Positions 40,706-50,795 of a stretch of DNA of 64,000 nt are shown here, piece by piece (position 1 is the first letter of the stretch; the number at the start of each line of letters is the position of its first letter). The position numbers were made by a program, and so were the translations under genes. Source of the stretch: Rhizobium tropici CIAT 899 (GTDB taxonomy: Bacteria > Pseudomonadota > Alphaproteobacteria > Rhizobiales > Rhizobiaceae); NCBI RefSeq assembly GCF_000330885.1, contig NC_020059.1, positions 299,001 through 363,000 of the forward strand. The letters run 5' to 3'. The notes under the pieces are model-generated. The model ran no database searches and was not told the DNA's origin. It saw only the letters and a program-made list of their open reading frames with translations.

Positions 40706-41311
40706 TTACTTGACGGCGCCGACGAGGACGTCGTTGCCGTTCTCGATGGTGACCCAGCGGCCGGCATTGAAGCTCGCTTGGCGCTTCAGGTACGAATAGG
40801 GGGTCTGGTTCCAGACTTTGATCTCGTCTTCGAGATTGTCGAGGATGAAATCGCCCTGCTTGGTGCGCAGCGTGAGCACCGCATGTCCCTCGCCATCCGG
40901 CTTGCGTACGACCGTCATCAGCAGATTGGATGCGGAAATGCCACTCTGCATCAGCATCCTGCGCTTCAGAAGGGCAAAATCCTCGCAGTCACCGGCGGTT
41001 TTCGGATATTCCCAATATTCTTCCTGCCCGTAGACTTCCATGTCCGTCGCCGGATGGATGGTCTTGTTGACGCGCAGGTTGACCTGATTGACCAGCGCCC
41101 AGGCGGCGGCGTTCATGTCGACAGGGCCGATATTGCGGGTCGGGCCGCACTCGTCGGTATGTCTCTGACAAAAGTCGTAATGCCCGATCGGCTGGGAGGT
41201 CACGTTGCCGACGGTCATCGAAGCGCCCTGCTGAGGTGCTGGCATCGCCGCCGACGACATCGCAACTATAGCAGCGAAGGCAATCAACAAGCCCTTTATA
41301 CGCACGCCCAC
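40706..41311 (-). CDS. Transglutaminase-like cysteine peptidase, secreted (BTLCP)
   Basis: A 201-residue periplasmic protein with a Sec signal peptide (GLLIAFAAIVAMSSAAMPA). The transglutaminase-like triad is visible: Cys in AGDCEDFALLKR, His in GEGHAVLTLR and Asp in FILDNLEDE. This bacterial BTLCP group is widespread in Rhizobiales; LapG, a related protein, cleaves an adhesin, but no LapD or adhesin gene is here. Substrate unknown. A clear terminator follows. Confidence 0.9.
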   Translation of the reverse strand: MGVRIKGLLIAFAAIVAMSSAAMPAPQQGASMTVGNVTSQPIGHYDFCQRHTDECGPTRNIGPVDMNAAAWALVNQVNLRVNKTIHPATDMEVYGQEEYWEYPKTAGDCEDFALLKRRMLMQSGISASNLLMTVVRKPDGEGHAVLTLRTKQGDFILDNLEDEIKVWNQTPYSYLKRQASFNAGRWVTIENGNDVLVGAVK

Positions 41312-41540
41312 TATCCTTGTATCGTCCCTGCATTTGTTAACAAATTGTTAATGTAGGGGGGCGCGCGAAGTCAATCGTTACTTAAGTGTTAACGCGGGAA
41401 CCGGCTCATATGGTTAATTTCGGCACAATCAAGGGAATAGCTGCCATAATTCTCTGCTGCCTGCGATTATGCAGGTGCGCGCATGCGGCGGCGGCCAAAG
41501 GAGGCCGCGCACTAAGAGGCCTGCAGGTATCTGCTTGTTT

Positions 41541-42350
41541 TTACGGCGTATTATGCAGCGCCAATGTCTCGGCCACAGCGAGCATGCGCTCCAGATCCTG
41601 GGGCCGCGACAGGCGGTGATCGCCATCGCGCACAAGTGTTAACACCACATCGTCGGCCGGCAGATGCTCGACCAGCTTTAACGAATGCGAAAAAGGCACG
41701 TCGGCATCCTCCATGCCCTGCAATATATGCACGGGGCAGCCGGTCTCGATGATGCCGGTGAGCACGCGATTGGCCCGGCCGTCCTCGATGAGCGCGCGGG
41801 TGAAGATATTCGGCTCGGGACTGTATTCCGAAGGCTCGTCAAAATAGCCGCGCTCCGCCAGCGAGCGCCGCTCGACATCGGAAAGATTGGGTTCGATGAG
41901 GTCGATGGTGAAATCGGGCGCGGGCGCGATCAGCACGAGGCCTGCAATAGTGGGTGCCTTCTTGCGCTTGCGCAGTTCCTGGATGGCCCTGAGCGCGATC
42001 CAGCCGCCCATCGAGGAGCCGACGAGAACGATCTTCTTTGGCTTGGTATGGTCGATGACGGCAAGTGTCTCTTCCAGCCAGCGCGAAATCGTGCCGTTGG
42101 TGAACTTGCCGCCGGATTGGCCGTGACCGGAATAGTCGAAGCGGATGCAGCCGATACCGAGCCGCGCGGCCAGCGCATCCAGTTCCAGTGCCTTGGTTCC
42201 GCTCATATCGGATCGATAGCCGGACAACCAGACGAAGCTGACATTCCTGTCGCCCTTACCGGCTGCGCGCTGAATGACGGCGATCTGGCGCTCGCCGTCG
42301 CCCGTGCCAACGGGAAGAAAGATCGGTCGGATGGTTGCAGTCTCGGACAT
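41541..42350 (-). CDS. Alpha/beta hydrolase
   Basis: A 269-residue serine hydrolase. The nucleophile elbow is VLVGSSMGGW, the oxyanion region is VWLSGYRSDMSG, and the late Asp and His lie in EDADVPFSH and DGDHRLSRP. FDYSGHGQSGG is typical of the acyl-peptide/carboxylesterase branch. The start at 42350 has GGGAGC upstream; the longer frame into the infC leader is rejected. It is divergent from infC. Substrate unknown. Confidence 0.9.
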   Translation of the reverse strand: MSETATIRPIFLPVGTGDGERQIAVIQRAAGKGDRNVSFVWLSGYRSDMSGTKALELDALAARLGIGCIRFDYSGHGQSGGKFTNGTISRWLEETLAVIDHTKPKKIVLVGSSMGGWIALRAIQELRKRKKAPTIAGLVLIAPAPDFTIDLIEPNLSDVERRSLAERGYFDEPSEYSPEPNIFTRALIEDGRANRVLTGIIETGCPVHILQGMEDADVPFSHSLKLVEHLPADDVVLTLVRDGDHRLSRPQDLERMLAVAETLALHNTP

Positions 42351-42627
42351 GGAAAGCTCCCGGATTTTCTGCCCTATAAAACAGATTCGCGCTCGCGTGA
42401 CCTGAAAAATCCTCGATCTTTTGGCTGGGCTCTCTATATAAATGCGTAGGATACTGTGTCCTTCGCGCATCTCGCGCTTCCGCGACACTCTATCGACATG
42501 CGGGAGGTGCTTTTTTCCTGCTGTCATGCTATTGACTTCAACACAGCTTTTACGACATTTCCGTCAGTTGCGCCGATGGGGAGCGAGAGGCTGCAGCTAT
42601 CCGAAACAATTCGTGGAGAATACGACC

Positions 42628-43164
42628 ATTCGCAGACCCTTTAAAACCGATGCGCCCGTAAAGGACGGGCCACGTTCCAACAGGGAAATTCGCGTTCCCA
42701 AAGTTCAGCTCATTACAGCTGACGGCCAGAATTTGGGCGTTGTGCCGATCGACCAAGCATTGAGAATGGCAGAGGAGGCCGGTCTCGATCTGGTGGAAAT
42801 TTCCCCCAATGCCGAAGCGCCTGTGTGCAAAATCCTCGACCTGGGCAAGCTGAAATATGCCAACCAGAAGAAGGCCGCCGAAGCGCGCAAGAAGCAGAAG
42901 ATCGTCGAAGTCAAAGAAATCAAGATGCGTCCCAACATCGACACCCATGATTATGAGGTGAAGATGAAGGCGATCGGCCGTTTCTTTGAGGAAGGCGACA
43001 AGGTGAAGGTGACCTTGAAGTTCCGTGGCCGCGAAATGGCCCACCAGGAACTCGGTATGAAGCTTCTTCAGCAGGTCAAGGAAGATACGCTCGAGATCGC
43101 CAAGGTGGAGGCCGAGCCCAAGCTCGAAGGCCGCCAGATGATGATGGTGCTTGCGCCCAAGTGA
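42628..43164 (+). CDS. infC: Translation initiation factor IF-3 (ATT start)
   Basis: IF-3 binds the 30S subunit and checks start codons. The 178-residue protein starts at ATT with GGAG 9 bases upstream and the expected rhizobial N-terminus [21 protein letters not shown]. The two domains are joined by a Lys-rich linker ([21 protein letters not shown], split here for length). In other bacteria an AUU start lets IF-3 repress its own translation. An in-frame ATG at 42442 has no ribosome binding site and would add 62 atypical residues. A perfect terminator follows. Confidence 0.96.
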   Translation: MRRPFKTDAPVKDGPRSNREIRVPKVQLITADGQNLGVVPIDQALRMAEEAGLDLVEISPNAEAPVCKILDLGKLKYANQKKAAEARKKQKIVEVKEIKMRPNIDTHDYEVKMKAIGRFFEEGDKVKVTLKFRGREMAHQELGMKLLQQVKEDTLEIAKVEAEPKLEGRQMMMVLAPK

Positions 43165-43191
43165 GGCGCAAGTCGTAGTAGAGAGGCCGGA

Positions 43192-43213
43192 GCCGTCCCT
43201 TGGACGGCTTTTT
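43192..43213 (+). terminator. Rho-independent terminator of infC
   Basis: GCCGTCC and GGACGGC pair perfectly around a three-base loop, followed by TTTTT and more pyrimidines. It separates infC from rpmI-rplT, which must then have their own promoter in the 270-base gap. Confidence 0.85.
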
Positions 43214-43486
43214 CCTTTTCTGCGGCATGGGCCATGCCTGTCATCGATCTGCAAAGATTCCCGCAATGGCACCGTTGCACTTGAAGGCAAGTGCGGTTAT
43301 AAGCGCGCGTCCGAACTGACCGGCAGGGCATGCCGTGGCAGTTCAGAATGCTGGTGGAGCGGTTCGTCACCGTATCCGCCGTTCAACAACAAACGCTCCG
43401 GCACCTTGTTGCAGCCCGGTCAGTTCCGGATCTGTGGGAAGGGCTTTTAAGCAAAGCAGGCCAGGAAGCATCGAAGGAGTAGCAAA

Positions 43487-43690
43487 ATGCCCAAGATGAA
43501 GACGAAGTCCTCTGCCAAGAAGCGGTTCAAGATCACCGCATCCGGCAAGGTCAAGGCCGCCGCTGCTGGCAAGCGCCACGGCATGATCAAGCGTAGCAAC
43601 AAGTTCATTCGCGATGCCCGCGGCACCATGGTTCTCGCAGAACCGGATGGCCGTAAGGTTATCAAGAACTACTTGCCGAACGGTCTCTAA
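43487..43690 (+). CDS. rpmI: Ribosomal protein bL35
   Basis: A 67-residue basic protein of the large subunit: [19 protein letters not shown] and [19 protein letters not shown] are the family signatures. AAGGAG precedes the ATG. It is followed by rplT after 37 bases in the conserved rpmI-rplT operon. The 270-base leader after the infC terminator is a place where L20 autoregulation could act, but I see no named leader structure. Confidence 0.98.
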   Translation: MPKMKTKSSAKKRFKITASGKVKAAAAGKRHGMIKRSNKFIRDARGTMVLAEPDGRKVIKNYLPNGL

Positions 43691-43727
43691 GACTATTCGT
43701 AACGCTATAGACTAAGGAGATCATGAA

Positions 43728-44132
43728 ATGGCACGCGTAAAAAGAGGCGTTACCGCCCACGCCAAGCACAAGAAGGTTCTGAAGGCAGCCAAGGGCTTCT
43801 ACGGCCGTCGCAAGAACACCATCCGTACCGCCAAGGCCGCCGTCGATCGTGCAAAGCAGTACGCTTATCGCGACCGCAAGGTTAACAAGCGCAACTTCCG
43901 CGCCCTCTGGATCCAGCGCATCAACGCTGCCGTCCGCGAGCATGGCCTGACCTATGGCCGCTTCATCGACGGCCTGACCAAGGCTGGCATCGAAGTTGAC
44001 CGCAAGGTTCTTTCCGACATGGCAATCCATGAGCAGGAAGCTTTCGGCGCGCTCGTCGCCGCTTCGAAGAAGGCACTTGAATACCTCAAGGAAGCCGGCA
44101 CGAAGAACGAGTTCGAAGCAGCCGTTAACTAA
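43728..44132 (+). CDS. rplT: Ribosomal protein bL20
   Basis: A 134-residue large-subunit assembly protein. The N-terminal [21 protein letters not shown] and the middle [20 protein letters not shown] are signature regions (split over the limit). AAGGAG precedes the ATG. A GC-rich hairpin with a T run follows the stop. Confidence 0.98.
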   Translation: MARVKRGVTAHAKHKKVLKAAKGFYGRRKNTIRTAKAAVDRAKQYAYRDRKVNKRNFRALWIQRINAAVREHGLTYGRFIDGLTKAGIEVDRKVLSDMAIHEQEAFGALVAASKKALEYLKEAGTKNEFEAAVN

Positions 44133-44166
44133 CGCTGCCTCGCACGTCTTTCGTAAATTCATTATG

Positions 44167-44204
44167 AAACCCGCGCTGGCGAAACCGGCGCGGGTTTTGT
44201 GTTT
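44167..44204 (+). terminator. Rho-independent terminator after rplT
   Basis: AAACCCGCGC (44167-44176) pairs with GCGCGGGTTT (44188-44197) around an eleven-base loop, and TGTGTTTT follows. It is 35 bases after the rplT stop. Confidence 0.8.
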
Positions 44205-44459
44205 TGCAGCATATGCTTTTCCATCGTGTCAGGCTGTCTTGTTGGGCGAGGCTCGAAAATGGGTCGCGCATCGGGCGACAAATACCAAGGACCGTATTCT
44301 TGGCGTGTTTTTGTCATTTGCCCGGTTGATTGGCCGCTTCCACATGGGTAGTGATCTGCAGCGCCTCATCGTTGCCACAAGCAGTCTGATGTGGGCGTTC
44401 ATCCATTATTCCGCGGAATGAGCGGCGTTCCAAGCCCGCCGCCCGCAAGGCAGGATCAG

Positions 44460-45542
44460 ATGACGGAACTCGTAACACTCGAAACCCAACTCATGGCCGA
44501 GGTGGCCGCGGCGAACGACGAGCAGGCGATCGAGGCGGTCAGGGTTGCCGCGCTCGGCAAAAAGGGCTCGGTTTCTGAACTGCTGAAGACGCTGGGCTCG
44601 ATGTCGCCCGAAGAGCGGCAGACACGCGGTGCTGCGATCAACGCGCTGAAGAACGCCGTCACCGACGCGATCAATGAACGCAAGGGCGCGCTGCGCGACG
44701 CGGCGATCGAGGCGAAGCTGAAGGCCGAGACCGTCGATGTCAGCCTGCCGGTCCGCTCCTCGCCGGCCGAGCGCGGCCGCATCCATCCGATCAGCCAGAT
44801 CGTCGACGAAATCACCGCCATCTTCGGCGACATGGGCTTCTCGATCGCTGAAGGCCCCGATGTCGAGACCGATTATTATAACTTCACGGCGCTGAATTTC
44901 CCGGAAGGGCACCCGGCTCGCGAAATGCACGATACCTTCTTCTTCCAGCCGGATGAAAAGGGTGAGCGCAAGGTGCTGCGCACGCACACCTCGCCAGTGC
45001 AGATCCGCACCATGGAAGCGCAGAAGCCGCCGATCCGCATCATCATCCCCGGCAAGACCTACCGCCAGGACAGCGATGCCACGCATTCGCCGATGTTCCA
45101 TCAGGTCGAAGGCCTCGTCATCGACAAGACGGCGAACGTCGCCAATATCCGCTGGGTGCTCGAAGAGTTCTGCAAGACCTTCTTCGAGGTCGACAATGTG
45201 ACGATGCGCTTCCGCCCGTCCTTCTTCCCCTTCACGGAACCGTCCTTCGAGGTCGATATTCAGTGCGACCGCTCCGGCCCGATCGTCAAGTTCGGCGAAG
45301 GCACCGATTGGATGGAAATCCTCGGCTGCGGCATGGTGCATCCGAACGTATTGCGTTACGGCGGGCTCGATCCCGACGAATATCAGGGCTTTGCTTGGGG
45401 CATGGGCCTCGACCGCATTGCCATGCTGAAATACGGCATGCCCGACCTGCGCGACTTCTTCAATGCCGACGTCCGCTGGATGAACCACTATGGCTTCCGC
45501 CCACTCGACATGCCGACTTTGTTCGGCGGTCTGAGCGCGTAA
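44460..45542 (+). CDS. pheS: Phenylalanyl-tRNA synthetase alpha subunit
   Basis: The 360-residue catalytic subunit. An N-terminal coiled coil (about 1-90) contacts tRNA. Motif 2 appears as [21 protein letters not shown], and motif 3 as [13 protein letters not shown] near the C-terminus. ATG 44460 has AGGATCAG upstream; an upstream frame that would add 23 residues is unlike the family. pheT follows after 16 bases. There is a 255-base untranslated gap after the rplT terminator where a leader could lie; none is recognised. Confidence 0.98.
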   Translation: MTELVTLETQLMAEVAAANDEQAIEAVRVAALGKKGSVSELLKTLGSMSPEERQTRGAAINALKNAVTDAINERKGALRDAAIEAKLKAETVDVSLPVRSSPAERGRIHPISQIVDEITAIFGDMGFSIAEGPDVETDYYNFTALNFPEGHPAREMHDTFFFQPDEKGERKVLRTHTSPVQIRTMEAQKPPIRIIIPGKTYRQDSDATHSPMFHQVEGLVIDKTANVANIRWVLEEFCKTFFEVDNVTMRFRPSFFPFTEPSFEVDIQCDRSGPIVKFGEGTDWMEILGCGMVHPNVLRYGGLDPDEYQGFAWGMGLDRIAMLKYGMPDLRDFFNADVRWMNHYGFRPLDMPTLFGGLSA

Positions 45543-45558
45543 GGAAGGGATAAAGCAC

Positions 45559-47982
45559 ATGAAATTCACACTCTCCTGGCTGAAAGAGCACCTGGAAACC
45601 GACGCCTCGCTCGACGAGATCTGTGCCCGCCTGACGATGATCGGGCTGGAAGTGGAAGAGGTCGACGACAAGGCCGCGTTCAAGCCTTTCGTCATCGCCA
45701 AGGTTCTCTCGGCCGAAAAGCACCCGCAAGCCGATCGCCTGAAGGTACTGATGGTCGATACTGGCAGCGGTGCGCCCGTTCAGGTCGTTTGCGGCGCGCC
45801 CAATGCGCGCGCCGGCCTCGTCGGTGCCTTCGCGGCCCCCGGCACCTATGTTCCCGGCATCGACGTGACGCTTGCCATCGGCAACATCCGCGGTGTCGAA
45901 AGCCGCGGCATGATGTGCTCGGAAAAGGAACTTGAAATCTCCGACAGCCATGACGGCATCATCGATCTGCCTGATGATGCGCCTGTCGGCACGAGCTTCG
46001 CCGCCTATGCCGGGCTCGACGATCCGGTCATCGAGATCAACCTGACGCCGAACCGCCCGGATTGCACCGGCGTTTACGGCATCGCCCGCGATCTCGCCGC
46101 CTCCGGCCTCGGCACGCTGAAGCCCCGCCTCACGCCAACGTTTCCTGTCCAAGGTGAAACGCCGACCGAACTCAAGATCGAGCTCGACGATATCAGCCTT
46201 TGCCCGGGCTTTGCGCTTCGCCTCGTGCGCGGCGTCAAGAACGGCCCGAGCCCGAAGTGGATGCAGCAGCGCCTGCTCGCGATCGGCCTTCGTCCGATTA
46301 GCGCGCTGGTCGATATCACCAACTACATGACCTTCGATCAGGGCCGCCCGATGCACGTCTTCGACGCTGCCAAGGTCAAGGGCAATCTGGTCGTCCGCCG
46401 CGCCAGGGACGGCGAAACCGTGCTGGCGCTGGATGAGCGCGAATACAAGCTCAACCCCAGCAATGTCGTCATCGCTGATGACAATGGTGTGGAGTCGATC
46501 GGCGGCATCATGGGCGGTGAACATTCCGGCTGCGACGAGAACACGACCGACGTGCTGATTGAATCGGCACTTTGGGACCCGATGAACATTGCCAAGACGG
46601 GCCGCAGCCTCGGCATCATTACCGATGCGCGCTATCGTTTCGAACGCGGCGTCGACCCGGAATACATGGTACCCGGCCTCGAGCGCACGACCGAGCTGGT
46701 GCTTGCCTGCTGTGGCGGTACGGCTGCCAAGGCCCGCGTCGAAGGCTACAAAGGCTATGAGGCGAAGGTCGTCGATTTCCCGCTGTCGGAAGTCAAGCGC
46801 CTCACTGGCCTCGACGTCTCGGCCGATGAGAGCGAGTCGATCCTGACGAAGCTCGGCTTCTCGGTTTCCGGCTCGGGCGAGCGCATTTCCGTCGCCGTTC
46901 CTTCCTGGCGTCCGGATGTCGACGGCAAGGCCGATCTTGTCGAAGAGATCATGCGCATCCACGGCGTCGACAACATTAAGCCGCAACCGCTCAGCAGCCA
47001 TGCCGCCGTCAACGGCAAGATTCTGACGACGCTGCAGATCCGCACTCGTACGGCCAAGCGGGCGCTTGCCTCACGCGGCATGCTGGAAGCGGTCACCTGG
47101 TCCTTCATCTCGGAAGATCAGGCCAGGCTCTTCGGCGGCGGCTCCAACGCGCTGAAGCTTGCCAACCCGATCGCCGCAGACATGTCCGACATGCGCCCTT
47201 CGCTGCTACCGGGCCTGCTGTCGGCTGCGCAGCGCAATGCCGACAAGGGCTATGGCGACGTCGCGATCTTCGAAGTCTCGGGCACGTATGAGAACGACAC
47301 GCCAGGGGGCCAGCGACGCGTTGCCGGCGGTATCCGCCGCGGCACGGCATCGCTTGCCGGCGCCGGCCGCATGTGGTCGAACGCCACCAAGGGCGGCGGC
47401 AAGCCGGTCGATGTCTTCGACGCCAAGGCTGACGCTCTCGCCGTCATCGAGGCCTGCGGCTTGCCGATGGGCAATATCCAGATCGAGCAGGGTGGCCCGG
47501 CCTGGTATCACCCCGGCCGCTCCGGCACCATCAAGATGGGTCCGAAGGTCGTGCTCGGCTATTTCGGTGAATTCCATCCGAAGACGCTGGAAGCGCTCGA
47601 CGTGTCGGGCGCTCTTGCCGGCTTCGAAGTCTATATAGATGCCATGCCCGAGCCGAAGAAGAAGGCGACCCGCACCAAGCCGGCGCTGGAGCTTTCTCCG
47701 TTCCAGGCGGTCAAGCGCGACTTCGCCTTCGTGGTTGACAAGTCGGTGGAAGCCGGCGCTGTCATCCGCGCGGCCACCGGTGCCGACCGCAAGCTGGTCA
47801 CCGGTGTCAACGTCTTCGACATCTTCGAAGGTGCGTCGCTCGGCGAAGGCAAGAAGTCGATTGCTATCGAAGTGCAGATCCAGCCGGCGGAGCGCACGCT
47901 GACGGACGAGGACTTCGAGGCGCTGACGCAGAAGATCGTCGCCAATGTGACGAAGTCGACGGGTGGGGTGCTGAGAGGGTAA
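45559..47982 (+). CDS. pheT: Phenylalanyl-tRNA synthetase beta subunit
   Basis: The 807-residue non-catalytic and editing subunit of the (alpha-beta)2 enzyme. Domains in order: EMAP/OB-fold (about 40-150, [10 protein letters not shown]), B3/B4 editing domain (about 210-400), B5 (about 405-475), the degenerate catalytic-like core (about 480-690), and the C-terminal ferredoxin-fold anticodon-binding domain (about 710-807, [18 protein letters not shown]). AGGAAGGG precedes the ATG. Length is standard. Confidence 0.98.
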   Translation: MKFTLSWLKEHLETDASLDEICARLTMIGLEVEEVDDKAAFKPFVIAKVLSAEKHPQADRLKVLMVDTGSGAPVQVVCGAPNARAGLVGAFAAPGTYVPGIDVTLAIGNIRGVESRGMMCSEKELEISDSHDGIIDLPDDAPVGTSFAAYAGLDDPVIEINLTPNRPDCTGVYGIARDLAASGLGTLKPRLTPTFPVQGETPTELKIELDDISLCPGFALRLVRGVKNGPSPKWMQQRLLAIGLRPISALVDITNYMTFDQGRPMHVFDAAKVKGNLVVRRARDGETVLALDEREYKLNPSNVVIADDNGVESIGGIMGGEHSGCDENTTDVLIESALWDPMNIAKTGRSLGIITDARYRFERGVDPEYMVPGLERTTELVLACCGGTAAKARVEGYKGYEAKVVDFPLSEVKRLTGLDVSADESESILTKLGFSVSGSGERISVAVPSWRPDVDGKADLVEEIMRIHGVDNIKPQPLSSHAAVNGKILTTLQIRTRTAKRALASRGMLEAVTWSFISEDQARLFGGGSNALKLANPIAADMSDMRPSLLPGLLSAAQRNADKGYGDVAIFEVSGTYENDTPGGQRRVAGGIRRGTASLAGAGRMWSNATKGGGKPVDVFDAKADALAVIEACGLPMGNIQIEQGGPAWYHPGRSGTIKMGPKVVLGYFGEFHPKTLEALDVSGALAGFEVYIDAMPEPKKKATRTKPALELSPFQAVKRDFAFVVDKSVEAGAVIRAATGADRKLVTGVNVFDIFEGASLGEGKKSIAIEVQIQPAERTLTDEDFEALTQKIVANVTKSTGGVLRG

Positions 47983-48013
47983 TCGGCTACTGCCGAGTTC
48001 GCGGAGAGCTCGG

Positions 48014-48063
48014 CACCCCCCTCTGTCACTTCGTGACATCTCCCCCACAAGGGGGGAGATTGG
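48014..48063. repeat. Rhizobial double-hairpin repeat, copy A
   Basis: This copy contains TGTCACTTCGTGACA (stem TGTCAC/GTGACA) directly followed by TCTCCCCC-ACAAG-GGGGGAGA. It starts with a run of C. It is in inverse orientation to the copy at 48152-48202, 90 bases away, so each pair of arms could also pair with the other copy. Confidence 0.75.
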
Positions 48064-48151
48064 TAACTCGTGGAATCCTCCCGCCTCAATCAAATATCGA
48101 ACCTGCAGACGCTGAAGCTTTCAGGTTTGAAAGAGCGTGCTGCAAACTCCC

Positions 48152-48202
48152 AACAATCTCCCCCTTGTGGGGGAGATGTCCCGACAGGGACAGAGGGGGG
48201 TA
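48152..48202. repeat. Rhizobial double-hairpin repeat, copy B (inverted)
   Basis: ATCTCCCCC and GGGGGAGAT form a perfect nine-pair stem around TTGT, then GTCCCGACAGGGAC forms a second hairpin, ending in GAGGGGGG. Its reverse complement matches copy A through most of its length. Confidence 0.75.
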
Positions 48203-48244
48203 TCAGAGGCTCGGCATAGAAGGCATATGCCTTAAGGCAGGCAA

Positions 48245-48604
48245 TCACCGATGCAGATGATACACCTTGTTCACCACACTCCAGCGCCCATCGATTTTCA
48301 CCAGCGATAGATAATCTGAAAACCGCATCCCGGCGAATTCGTCGACGACCTTGACGCTGGCCGCATCGCCTTCGATGTCGATCAGTTCGATCTCCATCAA
48401 CGGTATGGTTCCGGGCGGGGCACTGCCTTCCTCGACGATCGCGGCGATGAATTCATCCCGCGTCATCCATTCCACCGCGCCTTGATAATTGCCGATGATA
48501 GCTGCCCGCGGATGGAAAGCCTTGCGCAGCGCCGGCTCGTTCGCGAATGCCATGCCATCGACATAGAGATGAACAACCGCACGGATTGCCTGCTCTTCCG
48601 ACAT
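48245..48604 (-). CDS. SnoaL/NTF2-like protein (nuclear transport factor 2 family)
   Basis: A 119-residue protein of the lumazine-binding/SnoaL-like type: VVHLYVDGMAFANEPALRKAFHPRAAIIG, split over the cone's first helices, then TRDEFIAAI and a final SLVKIDGRWSVVNKVYHLH. The start MSEEQAIRAVV is preceded by AGGAATGACG; an upstream frame of 46 codons has no site. It probably binds or acts on a small molecule. It is separate from pbpC by 94 bases. Confidence 0.8.
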   Translation of the reverse strand: MSEEQAIRAVVHLYVDGMAFANEPALRKAFHPRAAIIGNYQGAVEWMTRDEFIAAIVEEGSAPPGTIPLMEIELIDIEGDAASVKVVDEFAGMRFSDYLSLVKIDGRWSVVNKVYHLHR

Positions 48605-48698
48605 CTCGTCATTCCTCGTTTGAGTTATGCCTAAGATATCACAGACGCCGGCAGCTGACAAAAATCTGGGCGGTGTGATCGCAATGATTTGACTTATA

Positions 48699-50786
48699 TT
48701 ATTCGACAAAAACCCGCACGCTTGCCGCACGTCCGGCGGCATCGATGACGGTCAGCGTCGAATAGCCGGCGCCATCGGGTGTCCATTGGTTGGTGCGGCG
48801 GCGCGACATGTCGGGCAGCGGCTTGCCGTTGGCGAGCCAGCGGAACGGCGCCCTGCCACCCTGCAGTTTCAGCGCCAGCGGCATGATCTGATCGTTGCCG
48901 CTGCTGGCGCCGAGATCGACGCGTGCACCTTCCGGCGGATAGACGATCTGAGGCGCCGGTTCGCGGCCGGAGGCAGCCAGCAGCCCGGCGGCGGTCACGG
49001 AAAAACGCCGCTGGCTGACCGGCAGTTCGGTTGGTGCGATGCGCACAGCGCCCATCGGAGCCGCAGGGAAGGGGGTTATGGCAACGCCGGATTTCGCGAA
49101 GGCTTCGAACAGGATGGGTGCGGCAGAAACATAGCCCGCTAGCCCCGGTACGGCGCCATTGTCCGGACGGCCGACCCAGACGCCGAGCACATGCGCGCCA
49201 TCATAGCCGATCGACCAGGCATCGCGATTGCCATAGCTCGTCCCGGTCTTGTAGGCGATGCCGAGCTGCTTGCTGCCGCGCGGTGCAATGATATCGGAGA
49301 GAATGTCGGTGATGTTCCACACCGCGATCGGCTCCATCAGCGGCTCGCCGTCGATCGGTCCCGGCTCGTCCTGGATACCATCGCCGATCCGCATGGCCTT
49401 GCCGCGATTGGCAAGCCCGGCATAGAGCTGCACAAGATCCTTCAGCGTCACGCCGACGCCACCGAGGCCGATGGCAAGGCCCGGTGCCTCGTTCGGCGGC
49501 AACTTCGGCTTCACCTCGGCGCGGCGGAAGCGCACCAGCAGCCGCGTAGGACCTACGGCATCGAGCAACCGCACGGCCGGCACATTGAGAGAGAGTTGCA
49601 GCGCCTGGCGCACGCTGACATCGCCCTGATAGCTCATGTCGAAATTGCGGGGGCGGTAGCCGTAAAAATCGGCGGGGCGATCCTCGATGATCGTCTCCTG
49701 CGCCACATAGCCCTGCTCGAAGGCAAGGCCGTAGATAAAGGGCTTCAGCGTCGAGCCGGGCGAGCGCAGCACGCGCGTCATATCGACCCAGCCGGTCCGC
49801 GAGGAATCGAAATAATTGGCCGAGCCGACTTCGCCGATGATCTCGCCGGTCTTGGCGTCGGCCATGACCATGGCGACCGATACTTTCGGTCCAAGCCGCT
49901 TTGCCGCCGTATCGGCAACGGCTTCCAAGCCCTGCTGCACGTCGCGCCGCAGCGTTGTCTTGTGTTTGATGACGCCGGGTTGTTTGCGGAGCGCCAGCTC
50001 GGCCAGATGCGCGGCATAGGCCGGCAATTGCCGCCGCTGAGCCGGAATAGGGGAGAGCGAAGCCCGTTCCGCTTCACCTTCGCCGATCACTGTAGCGACG
50101 GCGGCGCGCTCGAGCACGCGATGGCGGGCGGCCTGGGCGGCGGCGAGATTGCGGTCCGGCCGCCGTTTTTCCGGCAGTTGCGGCAGGGCAACCAGCAGGC
50201 CAGCCTGCGCGACCGTCAGATGCTTCGGCTCCTTGCCGAAATAGGCAAGGCTTGCGGCGCGCACGCCCTCCAGATTGCCGCCATAGGGGGCATGGGTCAG
50301 GTAGAGATCGAGGATCTGTTCCTTCGTCAGTCGCCGCTCGATCTGGATGGCGCGGACGACCTGCAGGAGCTTCGCCGTCATTGAGCGCTCGCTGCGCGGC
50401 TCGATCAGGCGCGCCACCTGCATGGAGAGCGTCGAGCCGCCCGAGACGATGCGGCCATGCGTTAGGAGTTGCAGAAAGGCGCGGCCGATCGCCATGGGAT
50501 CGACGCCATGGTGATCGTAGAAACGCCGGTCCTCATAAGCGACCAGCATGCGCAGAAACTGCGGATCGACATCGGCAACGCCTGTCTTCAGCCGCCAGCG
50601 ACCTTCCGGGGTGGCGAAGGCGCGCAGAAGATCGCCATTGGCGTCGAGCACTTCGGCCGAGACCACACGAGCATTATCCAGTGGCGGCTGATAGGCCCGG
50701 TCCGCAGCTTCCAGGCCAAAGACCAGAGCCACCACCGTCAAGGCGGTGGCTCCAAGGCCGATCGCAATTTTCCACCGCGCCTTCAT
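48699..50786 (-). CDS. pbpC: Penicillin-binding protein 1C
   Basis: A 695-residue bifunctional class A penicillin-binding protein. After one N-terminal membrane anchor, the glycosyltransferase domain (about 55-230) has the catalytic Glu in YEDRRFYDHHGVDP and GGSTLSMQVARL; the transpeptidase domain (about 290-575) has the active-site Ser345 in RSPGSTLKPF and a KTGTSYGNRDAW motif; a BiPBP_C beta domain closes the protein. PBP1C is usually paired with an alpha-2-macroglobulin, whose gene is here 9 bases upstream. Together they are thought to repair and shield the wall after attack. Confidence 0.96.
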   Translation of the reverse strand: MKARWKIAIGLGATALTVVALVFGLEAADRAYQPPLDNARVVSAEVLDANGDLLRAFATPEGRWRLKTGVADVDPQFLRMLVAYEDRRFYDHHGVDPMAIGRAFLQLLTHGRIVSGGSTLSMQVARLIEPRSERSMTAKLLQVVRAIQIERRLTKEQILDLYLTHAPYGGNLEGVRAASLAYFGKEPKHLTVAQAGLLVALPQLPEKRRPDRNLAAAQAARHRVLERAAVATVIGEGEAERASLSPIPAQRRQLPAYAAHLAELALRKQPGVIKHKTTLRRDVQQGLEAVADTAAKRLGPKVSVAMVMADAKTGEIIGEVGSANYFDSSRTGWVDMTRVLRSPGSTLKPFIYGLAFEQGYVAQETIIEDRPADFYGYRPRNFDMSYQGDVSVRQALQLSLNVPAVRLLDAVGPTRLLVRFRRAEVKPKLPPNEAPGLAIGLGGVGVTLKDLVQLYAGLANRGKAMRIGDGIQDEPGPIDGEPLMEPIAVWNITDILSDIIAPRGSKQLGIAYKTGTSYGNRDAWSIGYDGAHVLGVWVGRPDNGAVPGLAGYVSAAPILFEAFAKSGVAITPFPAAPMGAVRIAPTELPVSQRRFSVTAAGLLAASGREPAPQIVYPPEGARVDLGASSGNDQIMPLALKLQGGRAPFRWLANGKPLPDMSRRRTNQWTPDGAGYSTLTVIDAAGRAASVRVFVE

Positions 50787-50795
50787 GGCTGCTTC

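Noticed and set aside
42442..42627. In-frame ATG extension of infC by 62 residues
   Set aside because: It has no ribosome binding site and homologues begin at RRPFK. The ATT start is better supported.
45460..47001. A 513-codon open frame on the minus strand, antisense to pheT
   Set aside because: pheT is certain on the plus strand and the antisense product shows only codon-bias artefacts.
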